Part shown: positions 27,905-38,476 of the stretch, piece by piece
Position numbering within the stretch: the stretch's first letter is position 1
How the letters are laid out: each line of letters begins with the position of its first letter
Assembly (NCBI RefSeq): GCF_900100695.1
Contig: NZ_FNCF01000003.1
Location: 434,001 to 498,000, forward strand
Length of the DNA stretch: 64,000 nucleotides
DNA from: Klenkia brasiliensis
GTDB taxonomy: Bacteria > Actinomycetota > Actinomycetes > Mycobacteriales > Geodermatophilaceae
Reading direction: 5' to 3'
The notes under the pieces: generated by a model
Told to the model about the DNA's origin: nothing
Databases searched by the model: none
Seen by the model: the letters and a program-made list of their open reading frames with translations, nothing else
Program-made: the position numbers and the translations under genes

Positions 27905-28653
27905 GCGTCCAGGGTAGGACCGGTACCGCCCCCCGGTGCCGACGGCTGCACCACACCCTGCTGCGCCCCACCCTTCTGGGCCGCCTGCTGGGCGGCCACC
28001 TGCTGGGCGGCCTGCGCGGGCAGGGTCATCGGCAGCTGCTCGCGCACCGGCATCGGCTCGGTGCCCCGGACGACGACGATCGAGCGGAACGCGTCCTCGA
28101 GCGCGGCACCGGCCTCGGGCGTCTCCGCCGCGGGGCCGGAGATCATCCCGCGCAGGAACCAGCGCGGACCGTCCACGCCGATGAACCGGGCGGCCCGGCG
28201 CACGGGTGCCGCAGGGGCGGCCTGGCCCGGCTGCGGCGGCGGGCTGGCGGTCACGGTGCCGGCCAGCTCCGGGCCGAAGGGGCCCTCCCGCTCGCTCAGC
28301 GACCCGCCCTGGCCCTTCGCGCTGGTGACCAGGTCGGCGCGCACGCCCTCCCAGATCCCGCCGGCCCGGGGCGCGGCGAACGCCGACACCTGCAGCAGCG
28401 AGTCGCCCGACCGCAGGCTGGCCCCGATGACCTTCTGCGCCTGGTTGACGTCGACCCGCAGCTCCATGCCGGGGACGGCGGGCAGCCGCAGCGAGCCGAG
28501 GTCGATGCGCTGCACGCCGTCCTCGGGGGCGTCGGCCTCGTCGTAGGGGCCGGTGGTCTCCTCCTGCGGCCGCTCGCGGACCTGCGGCTCGGGCGGGACG
28601 CCCCGCTCCCGCACGCTGCGCTCGATCCGGTTGCGCCGTCGTCCGAACGGCAT
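27901..28653 (-). CDS. DUF3710 family protein
   Basis: A 250-residue conserved actinobacterial protein of unknown function (compare Rv2696c). The N terminus is highly charged (MPFGRRRNRIERSVRERG), followed by a beta-rich core (LRLPAVPGMELRVDV, GSLSEREGPFGPELAG, FIGVDGPRWFLRGMISG). The C-terminal 45 residues are a low-complexity Gln/Ala-rich tail (AAQQVAAQQAAQKGGAQQG), presumably disordered. It lies two bases after dut and overlaps the OB-fold gene, so dut-DUF3710-OB-DUF3159 is one operon. Confidence 0.88.
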   Translation of the reverse strand: MPFGRRRNRIERSVRERGVPPEPQVRERPQEETTGPYDEADAPEDGVQRIDLGSLRLPAVPGMELRVDVNQAQKVIGASLRSGDSLLQVSAFAAPRAGGIWEGVRADLVTSAKGQGGSLSEREGPFGPELAGTVTASPPPQPGQAAPAAPVRRAARFIGVDGPRWFLRGMISGPAAETPEAGAALEDAFRSIVVVRGTEPMPVREQLPMTLPAQAAQQVAAQQAAQKGGAQQGVVQPSAPGGGTGPTLDA

Positions 28654-28654
28654 G

Positions 28655-29161
28655 TCAGGCCTGCCCCTCTGTCTGCGTCGGTGTCGCTGTGGGTGCGGTG
28701 AACCCGCCGGTGGAGCCGTGCCCGCCGGCGCCGCGGGCGCTGCCCGGCAGCTCCGCGACCGGGCGGAAGTCCGCCTGCACGACCGGCTGCACCACCAGTT
28801 GGGCGATGCGGTCGCCCCGGCGCAGCCGGATGGTGCGCTCGGGGTCGTGGTTGACCAGGTTCACCTTGATCTCGCCGCGGTAGCCCGCGTCGATGGTGCC
28901 GGGTGCGTTGACCATGCCCAGGCCCACGCGGTGGGCCAGGCCGGAGCGGGGGTGCACGAACCCGGCGTACCCCTCGGGGATGGCCACCGCCACCCCGGTG
29001 CCGACCAGCGCGCGCTGGTGCGGCGCCAGCTCCAGGTCCTCGGTCAGCGCCAGGTCGGCGCCGGCGTCACCGGGACGCGCGTAGACCGGTGCGACGGCGC
29101 CCTCGGCGAGGACGACCGGGACCGGCAGCGGCGCCGGGGAGGACGCGGGCGGGGACGGCAC
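28655..29161 (-). CDS. dut: dUTP diphosphatase
   Basis: Hydrolyses dUTP to dUMP, keeping uracil out of DNA. The 168-residue trimeric-type dUTPase carries the five family motifs, visibly [50 protein letters not shown] and the C-terminal [10 protein letters not shown] arm that closes on the active site. The GTG at 29161 has a TAGCCT box exactly six bases upstream (29168-29173, complement), so the mRNA is probably leaderless. About 15 extra Pro/Ser-rich residues precede the domain. Confidence 0.95.
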   Translation of the reverse strand: MPSPPASSPAPLPVPVVLAEGAVAPVYARPGDAGADLALTEDLELAPHQRALVGTGVAVAIPEGYAGFVHPRSGLAHRVGLGMVNAPGTIDAGYRGEIKVNLVNHDPERTIRLRRGDRIAQLVVQPVVQADFRPVAELPGSARGAGGHGSTGGFTAPTATPTQTEGQA

Positions 29162-29170
29162 GGGCCGAGG

Positions 29171-30070
29171 CTAGTGCCGTCCGGGTGCGCGCAGGTCGGC
29201 GAGGACCGCCTCCGCGAGCTGCGTCGTGGCCTTGCGGTTGCTGCGGGCGGCCAGGCCCGCGCCGAGCAGCAACGGCGCGGCCGAGGAGACGTTGCGGGCC
29301 AGCCGGCGGGTGACCCGCCGGCGCAGCGCGTTCACCCCGGCGCTGCCGAGGGTGGCCAGCAGCCCGCCGCCGCCACCGGAGCCGGTGTCGACGGCCCGCT
29401 GGTGGGTCCAGCTGGTCAGGTAGGCCGCGGCCCGCTCCCGCGCGTCGCCCGGTGCGGGCCGGCCGTGCAGCTCGTGCAGCTCGCCGATCAGGACCACCTC
29501 GACCGCGGCCACCAGGACGGTCTCCGCCCCCAGCTCCAGCGGCAGGGCCACCATCGACGGCGGCGCGAACCACTGCGCCGCGGTGAGCCCGCCGGTGGCC
29601 GCGCCGATCCCGGCGGTCACCCGGCCGTACCGGGTGACCAGGGCGTCGGCGACGGCGTCGCGGTCCATGCCGGGGTAGGCGGCGCGCAGCCGCTCGGCGT
29701 CGCGGATCGGCAGCCGGGGCGCCGCGGCGTGCAGCAGGTCCGACAGCACGGTGCCCGGCCGCCACCCGCCACCGCGGTCCTCGTCGCCCGCGCGGGCGGT
29801 GCCGCCGTCCACCGGCCCGTCGTCGTCGCCGCGCCCGGCGCGGGCCGCCGTGGCCACGGCACCGACGACGTCGCGCAGCACGGCCCCCGCCCGGCCGCCC
29901 TTGCCCGCGGGTGCGTCCTCCCCGGGGCGCTCACCGAGGAGGCCGCCCACCGCGTCGGCGACGGACCGGGCCGCCCGCGTCAGCGGGCTGCCGGTGTCCT
30001 CGACGCCGGTGTCGACCGGCCGGGGACGCGGGACGTCCCTGGCCGGTGCGGTGCGCGGTTCCTCCTGCAC
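29171..30070 (-). CDS. Conserved hypothetical protein with a hydrophobic core
   Basis: A 299-residue protein I cannot assign. The N-terminal 110 residues are charged and low-complexity (RGDDDGPVDGGTARAGDEDRG). The C-terminal half has weakly hydrophobic stretches (TAGIGAATGGLTAAQWFAPP, MVALPLELGAETVLVAAVEVVLIGE region) that may associate with the membrane; a distant EcsC-like relationship is possible but unproven. It occupies the dut-DUF4193 interval, where mycobacteria have a DUF3093 protein (Rv2698) that this is not. GTG start; no clear ribosome site. Confidence 0.7.
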   Translation of the reverse strand: MQEEPRTAPARDVPRPRPVDTGVEDTGSPLTRAARSVADAVGGLLGERPGEDAPAGKGGRAGAVLRDVVGAVATAARAGRGDDDGPVDGGTARAGDEDRGGGWRPGTVLSDLLHAAAPRLPIRDAERLRAAYPGMDRDAVADALVTRYGRVTAGIGAATGGLTAAQWFAPPSMVALPLELGAETVLVAAVEVVLIGELHELHGRPAPGDARERAAAYLTSWTHQRAVDTGSGGGGGLLATLGSAGVNALRRRVTRRLARNVSSAAPLLLGAGLAARSNRKATTQLAEAVLADLRAPGRH

Positions 30071-30099
30071 GGTGTCCCCCCGGTGTCCAGCTCGGCCGA

Positions 30100-30399
30100 T
30101 CAGGCGCAGTCGCGGCAGATCAGCCGGTCACCCTTGGTGGAGGCCAGCCGGCTGCGGTGGTGGACCAGGAAGCAGCTGGAGCAGGTGAACTCGTCCTCCT
30201 GCTTCGGCAGCACCCGGACGGTGAGCTCCTCGTTGGACAGGTCGGCGCCGGGCAGCTCCAGCGCCTCGTTGAAGTCGGTCTCGTCGACGTCGACCGAGGA
30301 GGACTGGGCCTCGGCCCGGCGGGCCTTGAGCTCCTCCAGCGAGTCCTCGCCGAGCTCGTCGGCCTCGTTGCGTCGTGGGGCGTCGTAGTCGGTGGCCAT
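30100..30399 (-). CDS. DUF4193 family zinc-ribbon-like protein
   Basis: A 99-residue cytoplasmic protein conserved in actinobacteria (compare Rv2699c). The N-terminal two thirds are acidic (DELGEDSLEELKARRAEAQS), and the C terminus has two Cys pairs, CSSCFLVHH and CRDCA, that look like a zinc ribbon. The ATG at 30399 has a GAGGGG site. Its partner is unknown; similar small acidic zinc proteins in this phylum interact with transcription factors, which is only an analogy. The 259 bases upstream, shared with the divergent phosphotransferase gene, hold no recognisable gene. Confidence 0.88.
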   Translation of the reverse strand: MATDYDAPRRNEADELGEDSLEELKARRAEAQSSSVDVDETDFNEALELPGADLSNEELTVRVLPKQEDEFTCSSCFLVHHRSRLASTKGDRLICRDCA

Positions 30400-30658
30400 G
30401 GTGTGCCCCTCTTCTTCTCTTCGTGGTGCGGGCCCGCTGGCCCGTTGTCCTCCGCCGCCGTCCGGCCGCCGCGGTCTCGGGCGGGCCCTCGGGGCCCCCG
30501 CTCGCGGTGCTGCCGGACTCCGGCAGGCCACCCAACGTGGCGGGTGCCGCGTTTGTGCCCGGGTCGGCGGGCGTCACACACCGGGTGCGGTGGGCGTCGT
30601 CGCACGGCCGTGGAACGGGGTCGTCCGGGTCGGGAGCGCCAGAGGCTACCCTGCGCCG

Positions 30659-31705
30659 ATGACCGCCACCGTGGGTGCCGACCCGGGGGTCGTCGGCCCC
30701 TACCTCGCGACCGTCCTGGACGACCCGCGCTGGCAGCAGGTCGACGTGTCGCTGATCGCCGCCGGCATGTCCAACCTCACCTACGTCGTCACCCCGGCCG
30801 AGGGGCCGTCGTCCGACGCGGTGGTCCTGCGCCGCCCGCCGACCGGTGCCGTGCTGGCCACCGCGCACGACATGGCCCGCGAGCACAAGGTGATCAGTGC
30901 ACTGGCCGGGACCCCCGTGCCGGTGCCGCGCACGCTGCACCTGTGCACCGACCCCGCCGTGCTGGGGGCGCCGTTCTACGTGATGGAGCGGGTCGAGGGC
31001 CTGCACGTCGTCGACGAGCTCCCGCCCGGCTACGCCGACACCGAGGCCGACCGCCGCGCCATGGGCGACGGCCTGGTCGACGTGCTGGCCGACCTGCACT
31101 CCGTCGACCCCGCCGCGGTGGGCCTGGCCGACTTCGGGCGGCCCGAGGGCTTCCTCGCCCGGCAGGTGCGGCGCTGGACCACTCAGTGGGAGGCCACCCG
31201 CGACACCGACCGGCCCGAGCTGGACGCCCTGGCCGCGCAGCTGGCCGCCACCGTGCCGGTCACCCGGCGCAGCGGGATCGTGCACGGGGACTACCGGATG
31301 GACAACTGCCTGCTCGACCCCGACGTGCCCGGCCGGGTGCGCGCGGTCCTGGACTGGGAGATGTCCACCCTCGGCGACCCGCTCACCGACCTCGGCATGC
31401 TCTTCGTCTACTGGCCCGAGGCGGGCGAGGAGCGCGGGGTCGCCCTCTCGGCGGTCACGACCCTGCCCGGGTTCCCCACCCGGGCCCAGGTCGCCGAGCG
31501 GTACGCCGCCCGGACCGGCACCGACCTGGGCGACCTGTCCTGGTACGTCGGCTTCGCCTACTTCAAGTTCGCCGCGATCCTCGCCGGCATCGTCGCCCGG
31601 TCGGCCGCGGGGGCGATGGCGGGCAAGGACACCACCGGCTACGCGGAGAAGATCGACCCCTGCGTCGCCCTGGGGCGCGCCGCGCTGACCGACGGTGCGG
31701 TCTGA
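30659..31705 (+). CDS. Phosphotransferase family protein (APH fold)
   Basis: A 348-residue aminoglycoside-phosphotransferase-fold kinase of the group related to the ACAD10/11 N-terminal domain. The kinase motifs are complete: the Brenner-type HGDYRMDNCLLD, DWEMSTLGDPLTDLG, and the N-lobe segment GMSNLTYVV with VLRRPP. Such proteins phosphorylate small hydroxylated metabolites, for example 4-hydroxy fatty acids, rather than conferring resistance. The ATG has a TACCCT box at 30647-30652 six bases upstream (leaderless). It interrupts the DUF4193-cei neighbourhood of mycobacteria. Its 3' end lies 58 bases before the cei start. Confidence 0.88.
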   Translation: MTATVGADPGVVGPYLATVLDDPRWQQVDVSLIAAGMSNLTYVVTPAEGPSSDAVVLRRPPTGAVLATAHDMAREHKVISALAGTPVPVPRTLHLCTDPAVLGAPFYVMERVEGLHVVDELPPGYADTEADRRAMGDGLVDVLADLHSVDPAAVGLADFGRPEGFLARQVRRWTTQWEATRDTDRPELDALAAQLAATVPVTRRSGIVHGDYRMDNCLLDPDVPGRVRAVLDWEMSTLGDPLTDLGMLFVYWPEAGEERGVALSAVTTLPGFPTRAQVAERYAARTGTDLGDLSWYVGFAYFKFAAILAGIVARSAAGAMAGKDTTGYAEKIDPCVALGRAALTDGAV

Positions 31706-31763
31706 CCCGGCCCCACCGCACTACGATCTCGCCGATCCCCGTCCTCCCCCGAGTGGAGCGCAG

Positions 31764-32309
31764 TTGACCCAGACCAGCGAGCGGCGCCCGGCCCGCGCCC
31801 GCCGCGACCGCCGTCCCCTGGTCCCGGTCATGTTCCTGCTGGTGCTCGCGCTGGCCGCCGTCTTCGTGTGGTGGAACGTGTTCCGCACCGAGGCTGCCGG
31901 CGCCCGCGCCGACGCCGCGGCCTGCTCCAGCGCCGAGGCCGCCGCGCCCTCGCTGGACCCGACCACCGTGCAGATCCGGGTGCTCAACGCCACCGACACC
32001 GCCGGCCTGGCCGGCACGGTCGCGGCGACCATGCAGTCGCGCGGGTTCGTGGTGACCGAGGCCGCCAACGACTCCTCCCCCCGCCGCGGCGAGGTGACCG
32101 GCGCGGGCGAGGTCCGCTTCGGCCCCCGCGGCGCCGAGACGGCCCGCTACGTCGCGCTGTTCCTGCCCGGCGCCGGGAGTTACCAGGACACCCGGGCGGA
32201 CGCGACCGTCGACCTGGTCATCGGCCCGGAGTTCACCGAGCTGGCCACCCCCGAGGCGGTCGCCGCCGCCCTCACGCCGGCCGCGAGCGCCTCCGCCGCC
32301 GCCTGCTAG
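31764..32309 (+). CDS. cei: Envelope integrity protein Cei (LytR C-terminal domain)
   Basis: A 181-residue single-pass membrane protein: a charged N terminus (SERRPARARRDRRP), a helix at about 25-45 (PVMFLLVLALAAVFVWWNV) and an extracytoplasmic LytR-C domain (IRVLNATDTAGLAGTVAATM, RYVALFLPGAGSY). It corresponds to M. tuberculosis Cei (Rv2700), needed for envelope integrity. The start is a TTG with GGAG at 31755-31758 five bases upstream; a longer in-frame reading from 31695 lacks a ribosome site. Its TAG shares a CTAG with suhB at 32306-32309. Confidence 0.88.
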   Translation: MTQTSERRPARARRDRRPLVPVMFLLVLALAAVFVWWNVFRTEAAGARADAAACSSAEAAAPSLDPTTVQIRVLNATDTAGLAGTVAATMQSRGFVVTEAANDSSPRRGEVTGAGEVRFGPRGAETARYVALFLPGAGSYQDTRADATVDLVIGPEFTELATPEAVAAALTPAASASAAAC

Positions 32310-33121
32310 GGGGTGTGCGCCCGGGCGACCAGGGCCCGGAAGTCCTCGGCGATGCCCGCGGGGGCGGCGGTGACGAGCGGGTCGGCCATCCGCTGGCCGG
32401 TCGTCACCTGCACCTCGAGGCCCGCCTCGGCGGCGACCAGGCAGGCCGCGGTGAAGTCCCAGGGCTTGAGGTCCAGCTGGTAGAACGCGTCGATCCGGCC
32501 CGCGGCCGCCAGGCAGATCTCCACCGCCGCCGACCCCCACCGCCGGACGTCGCGCACCTCGGGCAGCAGCCGGGCCAGCACCTCGCCCTGCCACGTGCGG
32601 ATCCCGCGGTCGTAGGCGAACCCGGTGCCCACCAGCGTGACCTCCAGGCTGGCCGGCGCCGAGCAGCGCAGCGGGGTGCGCCCGCCGCCGGACTCCACCC
32701 AGGCGCCGCCGCCGAGCACCGCGGCGTACACCTCACCGGTCGGGACGTCGGCGACCACGCCCACCGTCGGCACGCCGTCCACCTCGGCGGCGATGCAGAC
32801 GGCGTAGGACCCCAGCCCGTAGAGGAAGTTGACCGTGCCGTCGATCGGGTCGACCACCCAGCGCACCCCGCTGGTGCCCGGCCGGGAGGCACCCTCCTCA
32901 CCCAGCACCCCGTCGTCGGGGCGGGCCGACAGCAACCGGTCGACCACCAGCTGCTCGCTGGCCTTGTCCACCGCCGTGACGACGTCGACGGTGGTCGTCT
33001 TGCTCTGCACGTCGTCGGCGGCGCGGGCCCGGCCGTCGGCGACGAGCGCGGCCGCCTCCCGGGCGGTGGCCAGCGCCAGGTCGAGCAGCTCGGCGGGGTC
33101 GGGACGCACGTCGGAGGTCAC
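32306..33121 (-). CDS. suhB: Inositol monophosphatase family protein SuhB
   Basis: A 271-residue Mg-dependent phosphatase. The metal-binding motifs are intact: GEEG, WVVDPIDGTVNF and PWDFTAACLVAAEAG. It probably hydrolyses inositol-1-phosphate, supplying inositol for phosphatidylinositol, though related actinobacterial enzymes also act on other sugar phosphates. GTG start, divergent from ppgK by 73 bases, and convergent with cei through a shared CTAG. Same place as Rv2701c. Confidence 0.92.
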   Translation of the reverse strand: MTSDVRPDPAELLDLALATAREAAALVADGRARAADDVQSKTTTVDVVTAVDKASEQLVVDRLLSARPDDGVLGEEGASRPGTSGVRWVVDPIDGTVNFLYGLGSYAVCIAAEVDGVPTVGVVADVPTGEVYAAVLGGGAWVESGGGRTPLRCSAPASLEVTLVGTGFAYDRGIRTWQGEVLARLLPEVRDVRRWGSAAVEICLAAAGRIDAFYQLDLKPWDFTAACLVAAEAGLEVQVTTGQRMADPLVTAAPAGIAEDFRALVARAHTP

Positions 33122-33194
33122 AGGCTGATCCTGCCGGGTGAGGTCGCGCGCGGCTGGTGCAACCGTGCGCGACCCGGATCACTAGCCTGTCCGC

Positions 33195-33938
<744 letters not shown>

Positions 33939-34005
33939 CCGATCGCGCACAATCCTTCCGGACCGGCCGCGTGCCGGATCCCGCTGCCGCGGACGTGACC
34001 GTCGC

Positions 34006-34011
34006 TACACT
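34006..34011 (+). promoter_or_regulatory. Candidate sigA -10 box
   Basis: TACACT stands 73 bases before the sigA GTG in the ppgK-sigA gap and is the best -10 match there. No convincing -35 is visible 16-18 bases further up, so the assignment is tentative. Confidence 0.35.
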
Positions 34012-34084
34012 GTCGGCGTCCCGGAGCGTCGCCGGCCAGCCTGACGGCCCCGGGGAACGCGCCGCAGCACGGGAAGGAACTCGA

Positions 34085-35347
<1,263 letters not shown>

Positions 35348-35666
35348 GGTCGCCCGTGCGCCCGGTCACGGCCGCATCACGTTTCCCACTCCGGTGGGGG
35401 AGCTCGGGGTTGGCGGCGGCACCCGCCGGGCATCAGTCGTATCGTGGAGCCGTCAACGAGAGCAGCGGAACCACGCAACACCGATGGACCAGTGCGATCC
35501 CTGCTCACCCGTTCCACAACCCAGGTCCTGCACCACCCGGCACACCGCGTGCGGCGCGTCGGAGGGCTGGAGGGCCGGATCGGGAACACCGGGGGTCATC
35601 CTGGCGCTGTGCAGGAGGCCGATCCGCGAACGCGGGTCCGTGCGGTAGAGAGCGAGTGATGACCAG
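35348..35666 (+). other. 319-base gap between sigA and the DUF7455 gene
   Basis: Contains a small hairpin CCCAC-TCCG-GTGGG at 35385-35398, possibly the sigA terminator. A TAGAGA box at 35646-35651 is seven bases before an ATG at 35659 that opens a seven-codon ORF (MTRCPRP) overlapping the DUF7455 start. No other gene is supported. Confidence 0.4.
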
Positions 35667-35879
35667 ATGCCCCAGACCCTGACGAACCGTTCCACCGATG
35701 ACCTGGTCGTTCCCTTCCACTGCGACCGGTGCGGTGCACTGGCCAAGGTGCGGGTCGTGCTCGCGAGCGGCAGCGACCTCGTGTTCTGCGGGCACCACGC
35801 CCGCGAGTACGACGCCAAGCTGCGCGACATCGCCATCGAGATCATCGACGCGGACAGCGAGCAGCCCGTCACCGCCTGA
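35667..35879 (+). CDS. DUF7455 small Cys/His protein
   Basis: A 70-residue cytoplasmic protein common just downstream of sigA in actinobacteria. CDRCGALAKV near residue 20 and FCGHHAREY near 47 provide three Cys and two His in a zinc-ribbon-like spacing. Function unknown; a role with the transcription machinery is only suggested by position. The ribosome site is weak, and the start may depend on the short overlapping ORF that begins at 35659. Confidence 0.8.
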   Translation: MPQTLTNRSTDDLVVPFHCDRCGALAKVRVVLASGSDLVFCGHHAREYDAKLRDIAIEIIDADSEQPVTA

Positions 35880-36023
35880 CCGAGGCGCTATCGTCGCGCA
35901 CAGCGATGGAGCTCTCACCCGACGACGCCGCCGGCGCCCACCCCTCCACGGGGCGCGGTACCGGCGGCGTCGCCGCGTCCGGAGCCCCTGGACCGGCCGA
36001 CCGACAGCGAGCGTGACCCAGCG

Positions 36024-38420
36024 ATGAGCGACGAGACCCCCCGCCGCGACTCTGACCCTCGACCCGAGGGTGAGACCCCGGTCGGCGACGACCGCACCGC
36101 GCGGTTGCAGCCCGACGGCACGGTGGGGTCCGGTCGCCCGTCGGCGCCGCCCGCCGCCGAGCGCCCCCGCCCCGTCGCCCCGGGCTGGGGCGACCAGACC
36201 CCCGTCGCCCCGGCCGGCCAGCCGCTCCCGGTGAACCCCCGACGGCGCGCCGCCGACGCCGGCACGCCCGACCCCCTGCCGGTCGACCAGACCCCGACCG
36301 GTGAGCTGCGCGCCGGCGCGCGCCCCGAGGAGCCCGACTCCACCCAGGTGATCGGCGCGGTGCCCGCCGCTGACGACCCGGCCGCGGAGCCGGACCAGCG
36401 GGCAACCGCGGAGCAGGCCGACGAGCCCGCCGACGACGACGAGCCCCACGACGACGATGCGCATGGCACGGGCGCCGACGACCGCGGGGACGACGACGTC
36501 GCCGACGTCGAGCAGACGGCCGAGGTGCCCGCGGCGGTCGTCCCCCGCGACGTGTTCGACGACCCCGCACCGACCACCGTCGCGGCGCCGCCGGCCCACC
36601 CGGACGGCTCCCCCGACCCGCTGGTCGGTCCCGCCGACGGGTCCGCCGGGTCGGGCCGGTCCCGTTGGCGCCGGCCCGCCGTGCTGGTGCCCGCCGCCGT
36701 CCTGCTGGCCCTGGGCGTGGCGTACGCCGTCGACCTGGCGGTCGCCGGCGACGACGTCCCCCGCAACACCGTCGTCGCCGGCGTCGACATCGGCGGCCTG
36801 TCCCCCGCCGCGGCCTCCCAGGCCCTGGCCGAGCAGCTGGCCCCGCGGGTCACCGCCGACCACGTGCTGGTGGCCGACGACGTGCAGGGCGTGCTCTCCC
36901 CCGCCACCGCCGGCATCACCCTCGACGTCGACTCGACGGTGCGGGCTGCCTCCGGTCAGCCGCTGAACCCCTGGACGCGGCTGGTGTCGGTGTTCTCCGA
37001 GCGCGACGTCACCCCGGTCATCACCGGCGAGGAGACCGCGCTGGCGGCCCAGGTGGACGCGTTCGCCGAGACCGTCGACCGGGCGCCGGTCGACGCCACG
37101 ATCGCGCTGGAGGGCACCACGGCCACCGTCGTCCCGGCGGTGACCGGCCGGCTGCTGGACCGCGAGGCCGCGGGCGAGGCCGTCACCGAGGCCCTGGCCT
37201 CCGGCGGTGACCCGCAGACCCCCATCGAGCTGCCGGTCGAGACCGTCGACGTCCAGGTGGAGGACTCCGCGGCGCAGCAGGCGCTCGACGAGGTCGTCAC
37301 CCCGGCCGTGGCCGCCCCGGTCACCGTCAGCGGCGACGACGGCACCTCGGCGGAGCTGAGCCCCGAGGGCATCGCGGCGGCGCTGCGCTTCGCGGCCGGG
37401 GACGGCGGCGCGCTGGACGTCTCGCTGGACCCCGCCGCCCTGCAGACCGCGCTGGGCGACCAGCTCGGCGAGTTCGGCACCCCCGCCCAGGACGCCCGGT
37501 TCCAGATCACCGGCGACACGATCGCCGTCGTCCCGTCGGTCGACGGCACCGGCATCGACCCGGCCGCGCTGGCCTCCTCGCTGCGCCCGGTGCTCACCGA
37601 GCCCGCGCCGCGGGCGGTGACCGCGAGCCTGGGGGCCGTGCCGGCGGAGTTCACCACCGACGAGGCGAACGCCCTGGGCATCGTGGAGCCGATCAGCTCC
37701 TTCACCACGAACTTCACCAACTCCGCCAGCGGCACCAACATCCGGGTGGTGGCCGAGTTCGTCGACGGCGCGGTCGTGCTGCCGGGTGAGACCTTCAGCC
37801 TCAACGGCTACACCGGCCCGCGCGGCGAGGCCCAGGGCTACGTGCCCGCGGGCGTGATCAACAACGGCGAGTTCACCCAGGCGGTCGGCGGCGGCATCAG
37901 CCAGTTCGCCACCACGATGTTCAACGCGGTCTTCTTCGCCGGCCTCGAGGACGTCTACCACAAGCCGCACAGCTACTACATCAGCCGCTACCCGGCCGGC
38001 CGCGAGGCCACGGTCTACTACGACTCGATCGACCTGCAGTGGCGCAACGACAGCCCGACCGGGGTGTACGTGCAGACCCAGTGGGTGCCCGGGGCCCTGA
38101 CGGTGACCTTCTGGGGCACCCAGCGCTACGACGTCGAGTCGGTCAGCAGCGACCGGTACAACGTGCGCACCCCGGTGGTGCAGGAGAAGCCCGACGACGG
38201 CAACTGCAACCCGCAGGCCGGGGCGAACGGCTTCGACATCACCGTCACCCGCATCTTCAAGGACCCCACGACCGGCGAGCAGCTGCGCACCGAGGACTTC
38301 GACACCCGCTACGCCGCGGAGCCGGTCATCCGGTGCGTGCCGGTCGCCCCGGCCGCCCCGGAGTCGACCGCGCCGGGCGCCCCGGCCCAGCCGACCGGTC
38401 GTCGTCCGCGGCGGACCTGA
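36024..38420 (+). CDS. VanW/YoaR-type envelope protein with peptidoglycan-binding domains
   Basis: A 798-residue type II membrane protein. About 1-210 is a disordered cytoplasmic stretch rich in Pro, Asp and Glu; one helix at about 213-235 (RPAVLVPAAVLLALGVAYAV) crosses the membrane. Outside are two PG_binding_4-like repeats (about 240-560) and a VanW domain (about 565-720: TNFTNSASGTNIRVVAEFVDGAVVLPGETFSLN in part, GGGISQFATTMFNA, then HSYYISRYPAGREATV). VanW proteins occur in vancomycin clusters but the domain's activity is unknown; a wall-associated role is likely. Nothing here suggests a resistance cluster. Confidence 0.88.
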   Translation: MSDETPRRDSDPRPEGETPVGDDRTARLQPDGTVGSGRPSAPPAAERPRPVAPGWGDQTPVAPAGQPLPVNPRRRAADAGTPDPLPVDQTPTGELRAGARPEEPDSTQVIGAVPAADDPAAEPDQRATAEQADEPADDDEPHDDDAHGTGADDRGDDDVADVEQTAEVPAAVVPRDVFDDPAPTTVAAPPAHPDGSPDPLVGPADGSAGSGRSRWRRPAVLVPAAVLLALGVAYAVDLAVAGDDVPRNTVVAGVDIGGLSPAAASQALAEQLAPRVTADHVLVADDVQGVLSPATAGITLDVDSTVRAASGQPLNPWTRLVSVFSERDVTPVITGEETALAAQVDAFAETVDRAPVDATIALEGTTATVVPAVTGRLLDREAAGEAVTEALASGGDPQTPIELPVETVDVQVEDSAAQQALDEVVTPAVAAPVTVSGDDGTSAELSPEGIAAALRFAAGDGGALDVSLDPAALQTALGDQLGEFGTPAQDARFQITGDTIAVVPSVDGTGIDPAALASSLRPVLTEPAPRAVTASLGAVPAEFTTDEANALGIVEPISSFTTNFTNSASGTNIRVVAEFVDGAVVLPGETFSLNGYTGPRGEAQGYVPAGVINNGEFTQAVGGGISQFATTMFNAVFFAGLEDVYHKPHSYYISRYPAGREATVYYDSIDLQWRNDSPTGVYVQTQWVPGALTVTFWGTQRYDVESVSSDRYNVRTPVVQEKPDDGNCNPQAGANGFDITVTRIFKDPTTGEQLRTEDFDTRYAAEPVIRCVPVAPAAPESTAPGAPAQPTGRRPRRT

Positions 38421-38476
38421 CCCCTCCGGGTGGGCGTGTCCGCACGGGCGCGCCACAGCTCCGGCACACTGGGCCG

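Noticed and set aside
27911-27916. TACCCT box six bases before the OB-fold start
   Set aside because: It lies within the last codons of DUF3710, whose stop overlaps the start; translational coupling explains expression, so an internal promoter is not needed.
36024-38420. Vancomycin-resistance role for the VanW protein
   Set aside because: No VanH, VanA, VanX or regulator is nearby and VanW domains are widespread in wall proteins.
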